This document shows positions 12,236-24,649 of a DNA stretch of 64,000 nucleotides, one piece after another. The DNA comes from Ctenosaura bakeri. Taxonomy: Eukaryota > Chordata > Lepidosauria > Squamata > Iguanidae. The position numbers were made by a program, and so were the translations under genes. How positions within the stretch are numbered: position 1 is the stretch's first letter; each line of letters opens with the position of its first letter. The notes under the pieces were generated by a model. That model was given only the letters and a program-made list of their open reading frames with translations, was not told the origin of the DNA and did no database searches. The stretch spans positions 1 through 64,000 of the forward strand of contig CAOLHI010000424.1 of NCBI GenBank assembly GCA_948474755.1. The letters run 5' to 3'.

Positions 12236-13255
12236 CTGTTCTTTGACCAGTTACTGTAGATTGTTGTAACAGAGTACTACACAGGTGTCTAACTCAGGCT
12301 GAATCCTGATTTCTAAGATGTTTCACCAAGTTCATGTTCCGTGCAATATTATTGGCAAATTGACAGCTGTGTTTTTAGTTCAACAACCATCATAGAGGAA
12401 GAAGACACACTTTACCAGAAAAGAGACTAATCTTAAATAGCTGCAATGTTTTATTAAACTCCCTGTATTTTGAAACATAAATTTGTTTCCCAAAGGCTTT
12501 TGAAATAAAAATTAAATGCAATTAAATAATTGTTTTATTAAAATACTTTAAAATATCCTTCTATACAGCACATATCTATACAAGGCAACATACAAAACTT
12601 AGCAAATTCAAACTCTATTATATACAAACGAAAATTTATGGCTTGATTCCACTGTGAGCTTTCTTAATATATAAACACTGGACCGAAATACAGCAGTTTG
12701 TCTCTTGTGTACTTGCTGCTACATTCCAGTCTATAACAACATAGTCCCCTCTACTATTCAGCCCAGGCTAACAAATACACTAATTCTAGCCATATGTACA
12801 ACCCACCAAAATATTTCATGTCTTGTAGCTTTAACAAATATTTAAGTCTGTAGATATGCAAAACCAAAATACCAAATACCAAAACCAAATACCAAAACCT
12901 AAAATACAAAATGCAGAAAAATTGTATCATTTTTGTAAAAAAGAGGAACTATTGGGGAGCAATCTTTGACTGGTTTGTCAATCAGTCAAAAGCCTACCCA
13001 ACATTAGCAATTGGTAGCTGATATTTTTTAAATTTGATTTTTAGCATGGACCACCTAATTTACAATTAAAGTAATATTCAATCCAAAATAAAGAAACAGA
13101 AAGAAGAAAAAGATTAAGAATTGAAGAAAAAAAGACAGACAGCTCTGACTTCCAGTCCTGATTGTAATGGAAATAAAAACAAAGAAGTACATTGTTCTAC
13201 CATTACAGATTCAATTAAACAATCCAACTAAAATTACTAATAACCATAGCCACAG
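12236..13255. other. AT-rich region, nothing recognised
   Basis: Strongly AT-rich with short duplications (accaaaataccaaataccaa near 12862-12898). No exon or repeat family recognised. Confidence 0.45.
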
Positions 13256-13890
13256 ATTATTAAACTGTTAGATTTCTTATTGTTCAAAAAGTCCATAAAT
13301 GGTTTCCAATCTTTCAAACAAACAAACAAACAAACAAACTTTCAGTTGGTGTATCCTTCAAACCCCACATTAATTTGGCAATTTTGGCAAGCTCAGCAAC
13401 TTTAACAATCCATTCTTCCATTGTAGGTCTTTCAGATGACATTTTTCCCCTCATATGTCCATATGAACATCATGCCCAAAATTTTAAGCCCACCTTACTA
13501 TGTACTCTTTTACAGGTTCATCCTCTGTCTCTAGTTTCAAAAACCATTTGTACACCTTTTTAAATATGACATGCTCATCATCTTTACACATCTCTAAATA
13601 AAATTAATTTTCTCTAACCTCTTGTCTTGCATATCTCTTATCCTCATTAAATCTGTTTGTCAGTTGCACGTAAGGAAACCAGTTTAGACCTTAGCTTTCC
13701 TTAAGAATCACTGCTCTTGAGTTAAACTTCCAGCTATCTTGTTCAAAATACGAAGGATCATCACAATCATCTCCAGCAATCATCTCCAGTTTTTAATCCA
13801 TTCTTTCCCCCAAAAGACTTCCTGCAGTGAAGTAGCTAATACTGTCCTAGGAAAAAGTCTCTGTTTATACCTACACCAAATTCATAGGAG
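13256..13890 (-). mobile_element. L1 LINE fragment, ORF2 C-terminal part
   Basis: The minus strand encodes broken pieces of an L1 ORF2 C-terminus: YKWFLKLETEDEPVKEYIV, then RPTMEEWIVKVAELAKIAKL at about 13370-13430, and a NWFPYVQL...RFNEDKRY block at about 13635-13680. Frameshifts and stops separate them. A (CAAA)n tract at 13313-13340 interrupts the 3' side. Confidence 0.75.
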
Positions 13891-13903
13891 AGCCTGATAC
13901 AAT

Positions 13904-14103
13904 GGGGCTTTCTGAACTACATTGTTATAGTGCTATGATTCCACTTTCAACGTCGTATGGAATCCTGGGATTTGCAGTTTGGGGGCGGCATTTAGAATTC
14001 TCAGCCAGAGAGTTCTTTGGCCTCAGTAAACTACAAACCCCAGAATTCCACAGGAGGTTGAACGTAGAATAATAGCACTATAATAATGAGTGTGGAAAGA
14101 CCC
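13904..14103. mobile_element. Palindromic MITE with AAT target duplication
   Basis: Inverted halves run from ggggctttctgaactacat to the inverse atgagtgtggaaagaccc. The element is flanked by AAT at 13901-13903 and 14104-14106. A 3-base duplication suggests a PIF/Harbinger-type origin. Confidence 0.8.
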
Positions 14104-14264
14104 AATGATTTTTAAATTCAGCATTGTGCCTCAACTTTATCATGCCAAAGACAACCCTGCCAATCAAATCGTGGGCCTTCAAGTTCCAGGAGTCTCACAT
14201 CTCTAAGTAATATCCCACTCCTTCGACTATACAAAATAACAGGCATTGTAATACACTTTAGTTT

Positions 14265-14725
14265 CTTTGAAAATACTTTGGAAAAAAAATTAGGAGAGGT
14301 AGCTGATACTCCAAAGGAAAGAATCAGGATTTAAAACAACCTTGAAAGACTGGAGAGACAGGCCAAAACTAATTTTTTTTTTAACAGGGATCAATGTAAG
14401 GTCCTATATTTAGGCAGGAAAAATGAAATGCACAAATACTGGGGACATCTGGTATGAATGCAGTATATGTGAAAAGGCTCTGAGGATTTTAGTAGAGTAC
14501 AAACTGAACATGTGCCAATACTATGATGTGGTGGCCCAAACCCTTATGCAATTCTAGGCTGTATCAACAAGAATATAGTTTCCAGAAAAGGGAAACAGTA
14601 GTGTACTGTAGTCTGCTTTGATCAGAACTCCCCTGGAATAACTGTGACCAGTTCTGGCATCACATTTCAAGAGTGATACTTACAAGATGCAATAAGTATA
14701 GAGGGGGGTTACAAAAATGGAAAAA
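14265..14725 (+). mobile_element. CR1 LINE fragment
   Basis: The order of blocks follows the CR1 reverse transcriptase 3' half: tactccaaaggaaagaatca, then aacagggatcaatgtaaggt, then ggctgtatcaacaagaatat, as in the sense CR1 at 21500-21780. Heavily diverged with no long open frame. Confidence 0.75.
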
Positions 14726-15235
14726 GGCCTGGAAACTAAGCCCCAAGCTATGGGAAAGGAACACCATTGTTCCGTTACAAATTCTCATTGGATCTGTGCC
14801 ACAGCTAAGCTGTCTGAATTTTTTTTTTAAATCCAAAATCATGGTTGCGGTAGTGAGGGGCAATACTTGCCCCAGAAAGTATACCAATTACAGCCTAAAT
14901 CCTATTTATTAGCCCCAACTAATGCTGAGACTAGTTGAATCCATTGTTGAATTGGGGCAAGAGGACATATGTATGTTTTATTGATTCAGCAGTTGGGACT
15001 ATTCTTGTTGGGTCTGCCACTAGGATTTAGTCTGCAGTGTGCATTCTTCTTGGGACAGCCCTTTTGATGAGAGTTATAGGAAATTGTTGAGACTGATACC
15101 AGTGACATGATGACAAGTTGCATAACAAGAGCATCCTTTGCCTACTCAGGGTATTATGGAGGCTCACAATACTTTGAACTCTTTTTCCTCCAGTAGTTTT
15201 GAGCTTAATCTCTTGAGTACCCTCAGTGACATGTC
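14726..15235. other. No recognisable gene
   Basis: Unclassified sequence between CR1 fragments. The overlapping short frames on both strands have no motif. Confidence 0.4.
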
Positions 15236-15295
15236 GACAATAAAATCATAGAACCACAGAATCAAAGAGTTGGAAGGGAACACAAGGGCCATCGA

Positions 15296-15967
15296 TGTCA
15301 GGACCCTGGCACTCCAGGACTCAAGCTCTGAGTCTGAACTAGAGGACTTCAAAGCCATGGAGCCTGCTGCACCAGCAGAGCCCATCCCAGAGGCTGCCAT
15401 GGAACCTGCTGCATAGCCCACCCCAGAGGCTGCCCTGGACGCAGAGCACTTGGCCCCAGTAGCCCCAGCAATGGAGCCAGGGGCTGCCTTAGACCCAGAG
15501 ATTCAAGAGCAGGTGCCTACTTACCAGCAGCATCGGGAGCAAAAGAGTGCTCTCAGAAGGTCAGAGCGTTTAAATAGGAAACACCAAGCAATCAAGCTCC
15601 AGCTGAGGTAGCACCTGGGTGAGGGCCTGCTTAATAAAAGCACTCACTCAGCCTTGGGTCTTTGTTGGCTCACAACTGTCCATTTTGGGTGTGCCTGCTG
15701 GGCTATTGGGGACTCTTGCCTTGCTTCCTGAAACGCTGCCTGACCAGCTGAGGAACAAACTCTGTGGTACGTGGACTCTGTTTGCTGTTTTGCCTGGCTG
15801 TGATGTAACAGCCAGGGAATATCTTTGCTGCAAAAGTCTCTTTAGTTTACTGCTGCCTTATCTACCCACTGCTGAAGTAAAGCCCTTTGATTTATTGCCT
15901 GTCTGCCTTATCTGGGAAAAGACCTATTAGCTGGCTCTTGGCTGCCTGCCACACCTTGACGTTGACA
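15296..15967. mobile_element. Solo LTR with 5-bp target duplication ATCGA
   Basis: A 672-base element begins TGTCAGGACC and ends CGTTGACA, giving the usual TG...CA ends. It is flanked by ATCGA at 15291-15295 and 15968-15972. It carries a poly(A)-type signal (cttaataaaagc near 15628). An open stretch in its first half has Ala/Glu/Pro-rich repeats ending in SALRRSERL, like the C-terminus of a retrotransposon polyprotein that overlaps the LTR. It interrupts the antisense CR1 3' end exactly between blocks that are contiguous in CR1. Confidence 0.8.
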
Positions 15968-16189
15968 ATCGAGTCCATTCCCCTGCCACACAAGCATACA
16001 CCATCAAAGCATTCCAGACAGATGGCCATCCAGCCTCAGTTTAAAAACCTCCAAAGAAGGATGCTCCACCATACCCCAAGGCAGTGCATTTGACTGTTGA
16101 ACTGCTGTTATCATCAGAAAGTTCTTCCTAATGTTTAGATAGAATCTCTTTTCCTGAAGTCTGAAGCCATTACTCCTCATCCAAGGCCT

Positions 16190-16580
16190 TTTGCACACAA
16201 TGATGCTCTCCCACATTGTCCCATCACAATTCTGGCAGTGCCTTTACTGGGATGGCAGCATGTCCCCAACGCTCTCCTCCACACCCGATTGGCTGCCTGC
16301 AGAAGGGAGCACAAGGGATACACTCCTTCCTTCTGCACTGCAGCTGGTCATCTTCCCATGCTGCAGTGGGGAAGGAAGTGTACGATTGTGCTTCTGGCCT
16401 TTCTGCATGGCTGGCAGCAATGGAAGTCTCCTGTAATCTGGGGGCCATTGACCAAGTTATTCCATCAATGATATACCCCACGATCACACCAGCTGGCAAT
16501 GCGAGAAGGGTGGGACTATGATGATGACATGCGGAAGTGTCATTGCAGTCCTGCTCCTCTCACATCCTCATGCCAGGAGG
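16190..16580. mobile_element. MITE, second family, inserted in CR1
   Basis: Similar to 61844-62162: shared blocks include ccttccttctgcactgcagctgg-like and ttcccatgctgcagtgggga. It interrupts the antisense CR1, and tcctcat occurs on both sides of the insertion, suggesting a short target duplication. No coding content. Confidence 0.6.
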
Positions 16581-16886
16581 ACACTGCCCTACAGAAAAGA
16601 CCCTAGTCTCTGAAGCAGCAGAAAACAAGCTTGCTCTGTCCTTCGTATGACACCCCTGCAAATATTTATACGTAGCTGTCATGTTGCCTCTCAACCTTCT
16701 TTTCTCCAGGCTAAACATACCCAATTCCCTAAGCCACTCCTCATAGGGCATGGTTTCTAGGCCTGCTACCATTTTGATTGCTCTCTTCTGGACATGGTTT
16801 AGCTTGTCAATATCTGTTTTGAACTGTGGTGCCAAGAGCTGGACACAAGATTCCACGTGGGGCCTGACCAAAGCAGAATAGAGTGG

Positions 16887-17380
16887 TGTGACAAAAGCTA
16901 GAAGGGAGTGGCCAGCAGCACAGCCCTAGCAACAGAGAATAATTGCATCTGATTGGTTCTCTGACTAAAGAACCCAATTTAGCCAGAGGGAGGGGATACA
17001 TGGGTGAGTCAGCAGAACAGCTAAATAACTAGGAACAGGGTCTAAGCTTGAGTTCTTTCAGTGAGAATGAGAGAGAGAGAGAGAGAGAGAGAGTCGGAGA
17101 AAGTCTAAGCTTGTTAACCTAGGGAAGTGTTTGCCTATGAATATCTGGAAGTTCTTTGATATGTGAAAACCTGAAGATGCTTTGCCCTATAGATAAACCT
17201 GAAGACGCTTTGTTCTATAGCCACAAGCATTGTGGGCTTACGGAAAGCAGAAGTGTGATTAAGTGTGGAGAGGGAGCCAGAGGTGGTAATCGTATAAAAG
17301 GGTACTGTTTCTTCAGTGAGGGAGAACAAAAAGGAGGCCTGGTCTGTCACAGCCTTGGTTGGCCCAGATCTCCATGTGAC
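16887..17380. mobile_element. LTR-like repeat bounded by TGTGAC, copy 1
   Basis: About 494 bases inserted in the antisense CR1. It is similar to 38438-39939 at both ends: ctctgactaaagaaccca, agtcagcagaaca, gataaacctgaag and gtgtgattaa near the far end. TATA-like gtataaaag is at about 17292. A (GA)n tract lies at 17065-17093. Both ends of both copies carry TGTGAC. Confidence 0.65.
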
Positions 17381-17967
17381 ATCACTTCTTTTGACCTAGA
17401 CACTGTACTCCTATTGATGCAGCCCAGAACTGCATTAGCTTTATTAGCTGTTGGATCACACTGCTGGCTTGTGTTCAGCTTGTGGGCTACCAAGATTCCT
17501 AGGTGCTTTTCAGATATGCTGTGGTCAAGCCAGGTGTCACCCATCTTATATCTGTGTAGTTCATTTTTTCTGCCCAAGTATGTACCTTACACATCCTCCT
17601 GCTGAAATTCATTTTGTTAGTTTTTGCCCAGCTTTCTAATTTGTTAAGATAATTTTGAATTCTAATCCTATCCTCTGGGGTGTTAGTTAACCTTCCTAAT
17701 TTGTTATTATCTGCAAATTTGAAAAGAATGCTCTCTATTCCCACATCCAAATCATTGATAAAGAAGCTGAATAGCCTGGACCAAGGACAGAAGCCTGTGG
17801 TGCCTCAATAGTCACTTCTCTCCAGAATGAAGCGGAGCCATTGATGAGAACCCTTTGGGCTTGGTTGATCAACCAGTTACAAATCCACCTAACAGTAGCA
17901 TTGTCTAGCTCACATTTTACTAGCTTGTTTGCAACAATATAATGGGAGACTTTGTCAAAGGCCTTAC

Positions 17968-18501
17968 TGTCCTGTTTCAGTTCTAGCACAGCTGATAAAA
18001 CAAACAAAACAAGCTTGTTACTTACTTCCAGGCAGGAATCTCAGAGTCATAAATAAAGACAAACAGGGTTCCAAGGCAAGGGAATGTCCAAGGTCAGTCT
18101 GAATATTCATCAAGGTATCCAGCAGGGTAGAAGGTCAGATAAGCACTGACAACTCCTGAAGGGGAAGGATGTCAGCTAGATGGTCTGAAGCTTAGCACAC
18201 CTGTGGCTTGATTAATTGTTGCTGGTTATAAATTCTAAGAAAGCGATGCCGTGTCTCTCTTTGCTGTCTGCACTCTGCAAAACTGGGTACAGGCAAGTGC
18301 TCTTCTATGTCTGAAGAGGCAGGACTCTGCTGGAGCTGGCACTGCCCCTTCTCTGTTTCTGGCACTGTAACGTCTTCCTATACAGCATGTCCTGGCATGC
18401 TCCCTGTTTCAGCTTCTGGCATGCCCCCTGTCTCAACCTCTGGCATGCCCCCTGTCTCAGCCTTTGAGTCAGACTCCATGTTCTGGAAGCAGGGTATGAC
18501 A
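17968..18501. mobile_element. Solo LTR with 5-bp target duplication CTTAC
   Basis: A 534-base element starts TGTCCTGTTTCAG and ends GGTATGACA. It is flanked by CTTAC at 17963-17967 and 18502-18506, and it splits the antisense CR1 between neighbouring coding blocks. It has a TATA-like gttataaatt near 18223 and aataaag near 18052. The transcription direction is not clear. Confidence 0.85.
18390..18466. repeat. Three tandem copies of a ~24-bp unit inside the LTR
   Basis: The unit is ctggcatgccccctgtctca plus four bases, repeated three times with few differences. The last two copies are the most alike. It gives a Gln/Gly/Ala-rich frame on the minus strand that is not a gene. Confidence 0.9.
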
Positions 18502-19026
18502 CTTACTGAAGTCAAGATATACTATGTCCACAGCATTCCCTTAATTTATCAAGCTAGTAGCACTATCAAAAAAAGAGATCAGATTAGTCTGGTATGACTT
18601 GTTTTTGAGAAATCCAATTGACTTTTAATAATCATGGTGTTCCTTTCTAAGTGTTTACAGACTGTCTGCTCTAATGATCTGCTCTAAAAACTTTCCCAGT
18701 ATTGATATTAGGCTGACTGGATGGTAATTGTTTGGGTCCTCTTTTTCCCCCTTTTTGAAGATGGGGACAATATTTGCCCTCCTCCAGTCTGCTGGGACTT
18801 ATCTCATTCTCCAGGAATTCTCAGAGATTATTGCCAGGGCTCTGAGATTACTTCTGCCAGTTTTTTTTAATACCCTTTGATGTAGTTCATCTCATCCTGG
18901 AGACTTGAATTCATTTCAATGATAATTTATCATTTAGATATCACTCTTCTATTACTGAACCCACAGAATGTTACAGTGTGAATAAAAGCATTTCAATGCG
19001 ATGATAAAGCATGCAAACACATTAAA

Positions 19027-19165
19027 ATTAGGGCCATTTCTGCATGGCATTGCAGTCCCACTATGGGGATGAGATTATGAGATTATAGGTAGGGAGCTGA
19101 AGGACCTTGGTGCACAGGTTGTCATTTCATCTCTCCTCCCTGTGGAAGGTCATGGCTCACGAAGG
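19027..19165. mobile_element. MITE fragment
   Basis: Begins agggccatttctgcatggca, which fits the terminus of the second MITE family, then loses similarity. The partner end is not seen. Confidence 0.45.
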
Positions 19166-19169
19166 GAGA

Positions 19170-22100
19170 GAAGAATAGTGGAGGTCAACAACTGGATCCA
19201 CAGATGATGCCACTGGGAGTGATTTGGGTTTTTGCATCACAGTCTCCATTTTCACGAAGATGGTCTTCTGGCAATGGATGGGCTGCATCTCACAACTGTC
19301 AGCAGGAACGTTTTTGCTACCAGTCTCGCAAAACAGATCAGGAGGTCTTTAAACTGAATTCGACTGGGGAAGGAGACAGTATTATTCAGGGCAAGGATTC
19401 AGCTAGTGCTGGGAAAAATAGCCCAAATGATATAGATAGAGCAGGCCAAGTAGAACTAGAGACCAACAGTGGGAAGAAAAGTAACTTTAATATAGGACTT
19501 CTGGGAAGGGCACATGGTCTTAAGTGTCTCTACACTATTGCACAGAGCATGGGAAACAAGCAAGATGAACTTGAACTCCTAATACAACAAAATAAATATG
19601 ATTTAATAGGCATCACTGAAACCTGGTGGGATGAGTCTCATGATTGGAATGTAAGAATGGGGGGTGGGTATAACCTATTTTGCAAAAATAGACCAAACAA
19701 GAAAGGAGGAGGAGTGGCCTTATATGTCAAGGATATTTTCATCTGTGAAGAGATCCATGACTTAAATCCAGGAAGCCAGGCTGAGAGCATCTGGGTAAGA
19801 AATAAGAGGGTGAGAAACAATAGGGATGTGATTGTGGGAGTTTGCTACAGGCCTCCGGGCCAGCCTGAGGACTTGGATGATGCTTTCCTTGAGCAGATGA
19901 CCACACATTCAAAAAGGAGAGATGCAGTAGTGATGGGAGATTTCAACTATCCTGATATCTGTTGGCAGTCAAACTCTGCCAAAACCACAAGGTCCAACAG
20001 GTTCCTCGCTTGCCTTGCTGACAATTTCATGGTCCAGAAGATGGAAGAAGCGACAAGGGGATTAACTATTTTAGATCTGATCCTGACCAGACCTTGTTGA
20101 TGAGGTGGAAGTGGTGGGATCCTTAGTGGGGAGTGACCATCTCTATTGGAATTTGCCATTCAGTGGGAAGGAGAAATGTAGCCAGACATGCTTTCTAGAT
20201 TTTTTAAAAAGCTGATTTCTGTAAACTTAGAGAGTTACTTGCCAAAATCCTGTGGTCAAGAATACTGAAAGAGAAAGGAGTTCATGACAGATGGGAGTTT
20301 CTTAAAAGTGAGATACTGAAGGCACAATTGAAAACTGTGCCAATAAGGATGAAAAATGGCAGGTGTCTAAAGAAACCGGAATGGTTGACTAAAGAACTCT
20401 CAACTAAGCTAAGTGTTAAAAGAAACATGTACAGGAAATCGAAGAATGGTGAAACTGCCAAAATGGAATTCAAGCAAATAGCCAGGATATGTAGGGAGAA
20501 GGTCAGAAAAGTTGAAGCACAGAATGAACTCAGGCTTGCCAGAGACATTAAAAGCAATAAAAAGGGCTTTTTAGATATGTCCCCAGCAAAAGGAAAAACA
20601 AGGAAATGATAGGGTTGCTGCATGGAGAAGATGGCCAATTAACAACGGAGGGAGGAGAGAAGGAAGAACTACTCAATACCTTCTTTGCCTCAGTTTTCTC
20701 CCGAAAGGATAGTACTCAACCTGAGGGAGGGGGAGAGCAGGTGAGAAAGGGGGAGAGATGCAGCACAGATTAGGTAGAGAAGTAGTACAGGAATACCTGG
20801 CTAAACTAGATGTTTTCAAGTCTCCAGGGCCAGATGAAATACATCCAAGGATATTAAAAGAACTGGTAGAAGTCATTTCAGAACCACTCACAATAATCTT
20901 TGAGAATTCTTGGAGAACAGGAGAAGTCCCAGTAGTCTGGAGGAGGGCAATTATTGTCCCCATCTTCAAGAAGAGAAAAAAAGAGGACCCAAATAATTAT
21001 CGACCAGTCAGCCTGACATCAATACCAGGAAAGATCTTAGAGCAGATCATTAAACAGTCAGTTTGTAATTACTTAGAAAGAAATGCCGTAATCACTAAAA
21101 GTCAACATGGCATTCTCATGAATAAGTCATGCCGGACTGATCTTATCTTTTTATACGATAGAGTCACAAGCTTGATAGGTGAAAGGAATGCTCTGGATGT
21201 AGCATATCTTGATTTCAGTAAAGCCTTTGACAAAGTTCCCCATGAGATTCTTGCAAAAAAACTAGTAAAATGCGGGCTGGACAGGGGTACTGTTAGATGA
21301 ATTTGTAATTGATTGACCCATTGAACCCAAAGGATGCTTACCGATGGCTGCTTTTCATCCTGAAGAGAAGTGACTAGTGAGTTGCCACAGGTTTCTGTTC
21401 TGGGCCCAGTGCTATTCAATATCTTCATCAATGACCTGGATGAAGGAGTGGAGGGCATGCTGATCAAATTTGCAGATGATACCAAACTGGGAGGGGTTGC
21501 TAATACACCAGAGGACAGGATCAAAATTCAAAATGACCATAACAGATTGGAGAGCTGGGCCAAAGCTAACAAAATGAATTTCAATAGAGACAAATGTAAG
21601 GTCCTACACTTAGGAAGAAAAAATAGAATGTACAAATACAGGATGGGGGACGCATGGCTGGATAACCGTACGTGTGAAAGAGATCTAGGAGTCTTGGAAG
21701 ATCACAAGCTGAACATGAGTTAGCAGTGTGATGCGGCAGCCAAGAAAGCCAATGCAGTTCTTGGTTGCATCAATAGGAGTATGGTGTTTAGATCAAGGGA
21801 GGTAATAGTTGTCACAACGTGAAAACGTGAGTGTGAAAGGTATCCAAGCCTCACAGTCAAGGCCTGCCCAGCCTGACACTTCTTTGTGATCAGAACTGAA
21901 CAGCCAGGGAGATCTCTGAATCAAGCCAGGGCCAGGACAAATGAGTGTGCCTCAGTTCTCCCTCTCTGAGAACTCAGTCCTTCCTCACTCTTGTTCCCCT
22001 TTGGCTTCTTCCTTTCAGAACTCTCCCCCTCTACTGCCTTCCCTAAATCTGCCCTTCTCCCAGATGTAAGAATCAGCAGTGATTTATATTTTCCAATGGT

Positions 22101-23099
22101 GGTACTGTTGGTACTAAGGTCAAGATGATATTATTGGTAGCGTGTATATTCCAGGATTCAAAATAAGACTCTGCGACACTGTTTTAAGGAACACAGAACT
22201 TCAAATATTTATTGTAACACTGTTGCTTTAAATGTGTTTTGTACCTAAATGTTTATAAACAGCACACCATTCTTCTCTCTCTCTCTCTCCCTCCCTCTCT
22301 ATTCATTCACTATCTTTCATACACCCAATTTCTCAGTTCTGTCCTCCACAGAGCTATTCAAATCTCCAACCTCCCTCAAACACATCACAAATTATACTCC
22401 CCTTTAAAACGACACCAGACAGTTAAAATCTGTCATTTTCTTCTTTCCGCCAGCCCCTCCCCTGGGCTATCCAGGGTTCCATTTCACCATCCAATCAGCT
22501 TAAACTCTCTCAGTTGCCAAGGAGGCTCTGTTGTCAAGACCCCCTCCCATCAGGTTCATCACAATGGTACCACTCTATTCTGCATTGTTGGACCTCATTT
22601 GGAATATTGTGTCCAGTTCTGGGCACCTCAATTCAAGAAGGATATCGACAAGCTGGATGGTGTCCAGAGGAGGGTGACCAAAATGGTGAAGAGTCTGGAA
22701 GCCATGCCCTATGAAGAGCGGCTTAGGGAGCTGGGGATGTTTAGTCAGCAGAAGAGAAGGTTAAGAGGGGGCATGATAGCCGTGTTTAAATATTTGAAGG
22801 GATGTCATGTTAAGGAGGAAGTGGGCTTATTCTCTGTTGCTCCAGAGACTCGGACAAGGAGCAATGGATTCAAGTTGCAGGAAAGGAGATTCCACTTGAA
22901 CCGCAGGAAGAACTTCCCTGGTCAGAGCTGTCTAGCAGTGGAATATGCTGCCTCAGAGTGTGATGGAGTCTTCTTCTTTGGAAGTTTTTAAGCAGAGGCT
23001 GGGTGGCCATCTGTTGGGAATGCTTTGATGGGTCTTTTTGCATAGCAGGGGGTTGGACTCGATGGCCCCTGTGGTCTCTTCCAACTCTATGATTCTATG
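19170..23099 (+). mobile_element. CR1 LINE, nearly full-length ORF2, split by a solo LTR
   Basis: A chicken-repeat-1 type non-LTR retrotransposon. In order: apurinic-endonuclease domain at 19204-20100, with [45 protein letters not shown] and [11 protein letters not shown] blocks; a connecting frame at 20328-20609; reverse transcriptase at 20758-21300 (SPGPDEIHPRILKE, NNYRPVSLTSIPGKILE, AYLDFSKAFDKVPH) and 21370-21723 (VLGPVLFNIFINDL, FADDTKLG with the catalytic Asp pair); and the C-terminal part at about 22570-22990. The 3' end is the typical CR1 tail, ending ctctatgattctatga at 23099. Frameshifts at about 20100, 20330, 20610 and 21300 make it inactive. A solo LTR at 21810-22563 interrupts it. 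Confidence 0.93.
21810..22563. mobile_element. Solo LTR inside the sense CR1
   Basis: A 754-base insertion separates CR1 blocks that are normally adjacent. It begins TGTCACAACG and ends GTTCATCACA, giving TG...CA ends. The flanks are ATAGT (21805-21809) and ATGGT (22564-22568), a 5-base target duplication with one change. A TATA-like tttataaac is at about 22250, followed by a long CT tract. Confidence 0.7.
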
Positions 23100-23459
23100 A
23101 GTAGGCAGTGGTCAGCAGGTCATGCTTTCACAAGACATTGTCATGGTTCTGCTGCCATCCCACCCTCATCCATCACAATCATGAGATATTTGTTTAACTG
23201 AATTAATCTGTTAAACACCCATGATCACACAACACTCCCATCCTTCCTAGCCATGAGGAAGTACAGGAAATGTGATGGAGGCGCTTCCATGCCCAGTGCG
23301 GCTGTGCTGCAGAAGATGGGCATGTGTCACTTGCACTCCCTTCCACAGGGAGCTGGTCAGGTGTGGAGGGGAGCATTCCTGTCATGCTCCCTTCCTGGCA
23401 AAGGTGCTCCCAGGATCACAACAGGAGGACAACAGGATCAGGTAATGTGCAGAAATGGC
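23100..23459. mobile_element. MITE, second family, next to the CR1 tail
   Basis: Begins right after the CR1 tail and ends at aatgtgcagaaatggcc, the inverse of the usual terminus. Internal blocks resemble 61844-62162 and 16190-16580 (bases ...cacaatcatgaga..., ...gttaaacacccatgatcaca). Confidence 0.5.
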
Positions 23460-23760
23460 CAAAGAAAAACTAATAGGAGAAGAAGCTCAAGAACATTTAA
23501 GAGTATCAGCAGTACAGGAACTTTTGTTGCCCTCTCCTTGTTTGATTCCTTCCTCCCTTTCTTCTAAAGGCCTTATAAAGAGTTGGGCGTAGCGGCAGCT
23601 AGAGACTACAGCATCAGTTTGAGACTATTCCCTGAATAAATGGATGCAAGCAAGTGCTGGACTCCCTTGAAGGCACCAATACTCAGTGGTGCATTGATGT
23701 TCCTGTCTATTTAGGTGCATAGTGGATATCACCCTACAGCTAACACTCAAGTTCTGTGCC
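23460..23760 (+). mobile_element. Possible LTR fragment
   Basis: A TATA-like ccttataaag (about 23570) is followed 60 bases later by a poly(A) signal (tgaataaatg, about 23632), as in an LTR promoter/R region. No ends or target duplication identified. Confidence 0.25.
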
Positions 23761-24214
23761 ACCATTAAACTTGTTCAACAGTGGGCTAGTTGCTTTGTAT
23801 ATGCAGCAATATTTGAAACGGGGCTTGAAAGCATATTCCAGCATCACTACATAGTAGCTCTCTATTATTAGAAGGCTTCAATGCTGAGGAAGGTGTTGTA
23901 GTGCCACCCTTGTGAGAAAGAGCCTTTGTCTAGAAAAGCTCTCAGAATGCGTATCATAACAGAAACCATTAGCAACGTCCTTGAATCTGTAGGGCTCAAG
24001 AAAGGTCATCTTCACCCAGTTGTTTTTTCAAGCTTTCCAGACACATTGGTGGTGACTGGTGTGTTCTCTTCTTTAAAAGGAGTCTGTGATTAGAGAGAGT
24101 GTGCAAGCAGTGGCTAGGTAGTTTGATTAAGGAGCAATGACACCAGTGGCTAGAGAAAGGAAGCTGAATTCTAGGATCTCCATTAGAGATAGGAAAGCTC
24201 TTTAAGGAGTCTAA
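23761..24214. other. No recognisable gene
   Basis: Unclassified sequence up to the MITE that hosts the DIRS element. Confidence 0.4.
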
Positions 24215-24649
24215 GGCCCTTTCCACACGGGAAAATAAAACTTTGTAGCGTGACCTCCGTGGGAGGTCGTCTATACCATAAAGTGGATTGAGGTGGATTA
24301 CTTTAGAGTAATTCCACACCCCAATCCACGCTAGGGTGCCCGGAAGTGGCGCTGCTGCGTGCTTTTTAAAAAACCACTTTTTACGTGGTTTTTAAAAGGC
24401 ACGGGGCATGCAGCTCCATGCAGCCGCGTCGCAGCGCCCGGTGTGGATTTGCAGGCGCGCGCAAGGGCATGCCTGCAGATCTGCCGGGGGCGGGATTTCC
24501 AGCTGGCGAGGTTCTCCGGTTGGTGGAGAGCCTCCGCCAGTCGTAAGCCGCCATTTTGGGCGCTGCAGGACACCGCGGGACGCCAACGAGTGTGGAGCAG
24601 CAAAAATGTGCTGCTCCACTGGTGACGGACTTACCTGGTTTAAGGTAAG

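Larger units (their letters stand above)
15236..18960 (-). mobile_element. CR1 LINE, antisense, split by four insertions
   Basis: On the minus strand the pieces, from about 18960 down to 15236, follow CR1 ORF2 order: the loop before the palm (18510-18960), SKAFDKVSHYIVANKLVKCE (about 17890-17960), FKFADNNKLGRLTNTPEDRI (about 17690-17735), CCINRST-type block (about 17410-17440), PHVESCVQLLAPQFK (about 16800-16860), and the 3' end with the tail that reads tcatagaaccacagaatcaa on + at 15246. The catalytic FADDT motif reads FADNN, and many frameshifts are present. The insertions are at 15296-15967, about 16190-16580, 16887-17380 and 17968-18501. Confidence 0.9.

Noticed and set aside
18305..18502. 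Coding frame with repeated QRLRQGAC-type units
   Set aside because: Comes from the tandem 24-base units inside a solo LTR.
22239..22570. N-terminal extension of the CR1 C-terminal frame
   Set aside because: The part before about 22569 belongs to the inserted LTR, not to CR1.
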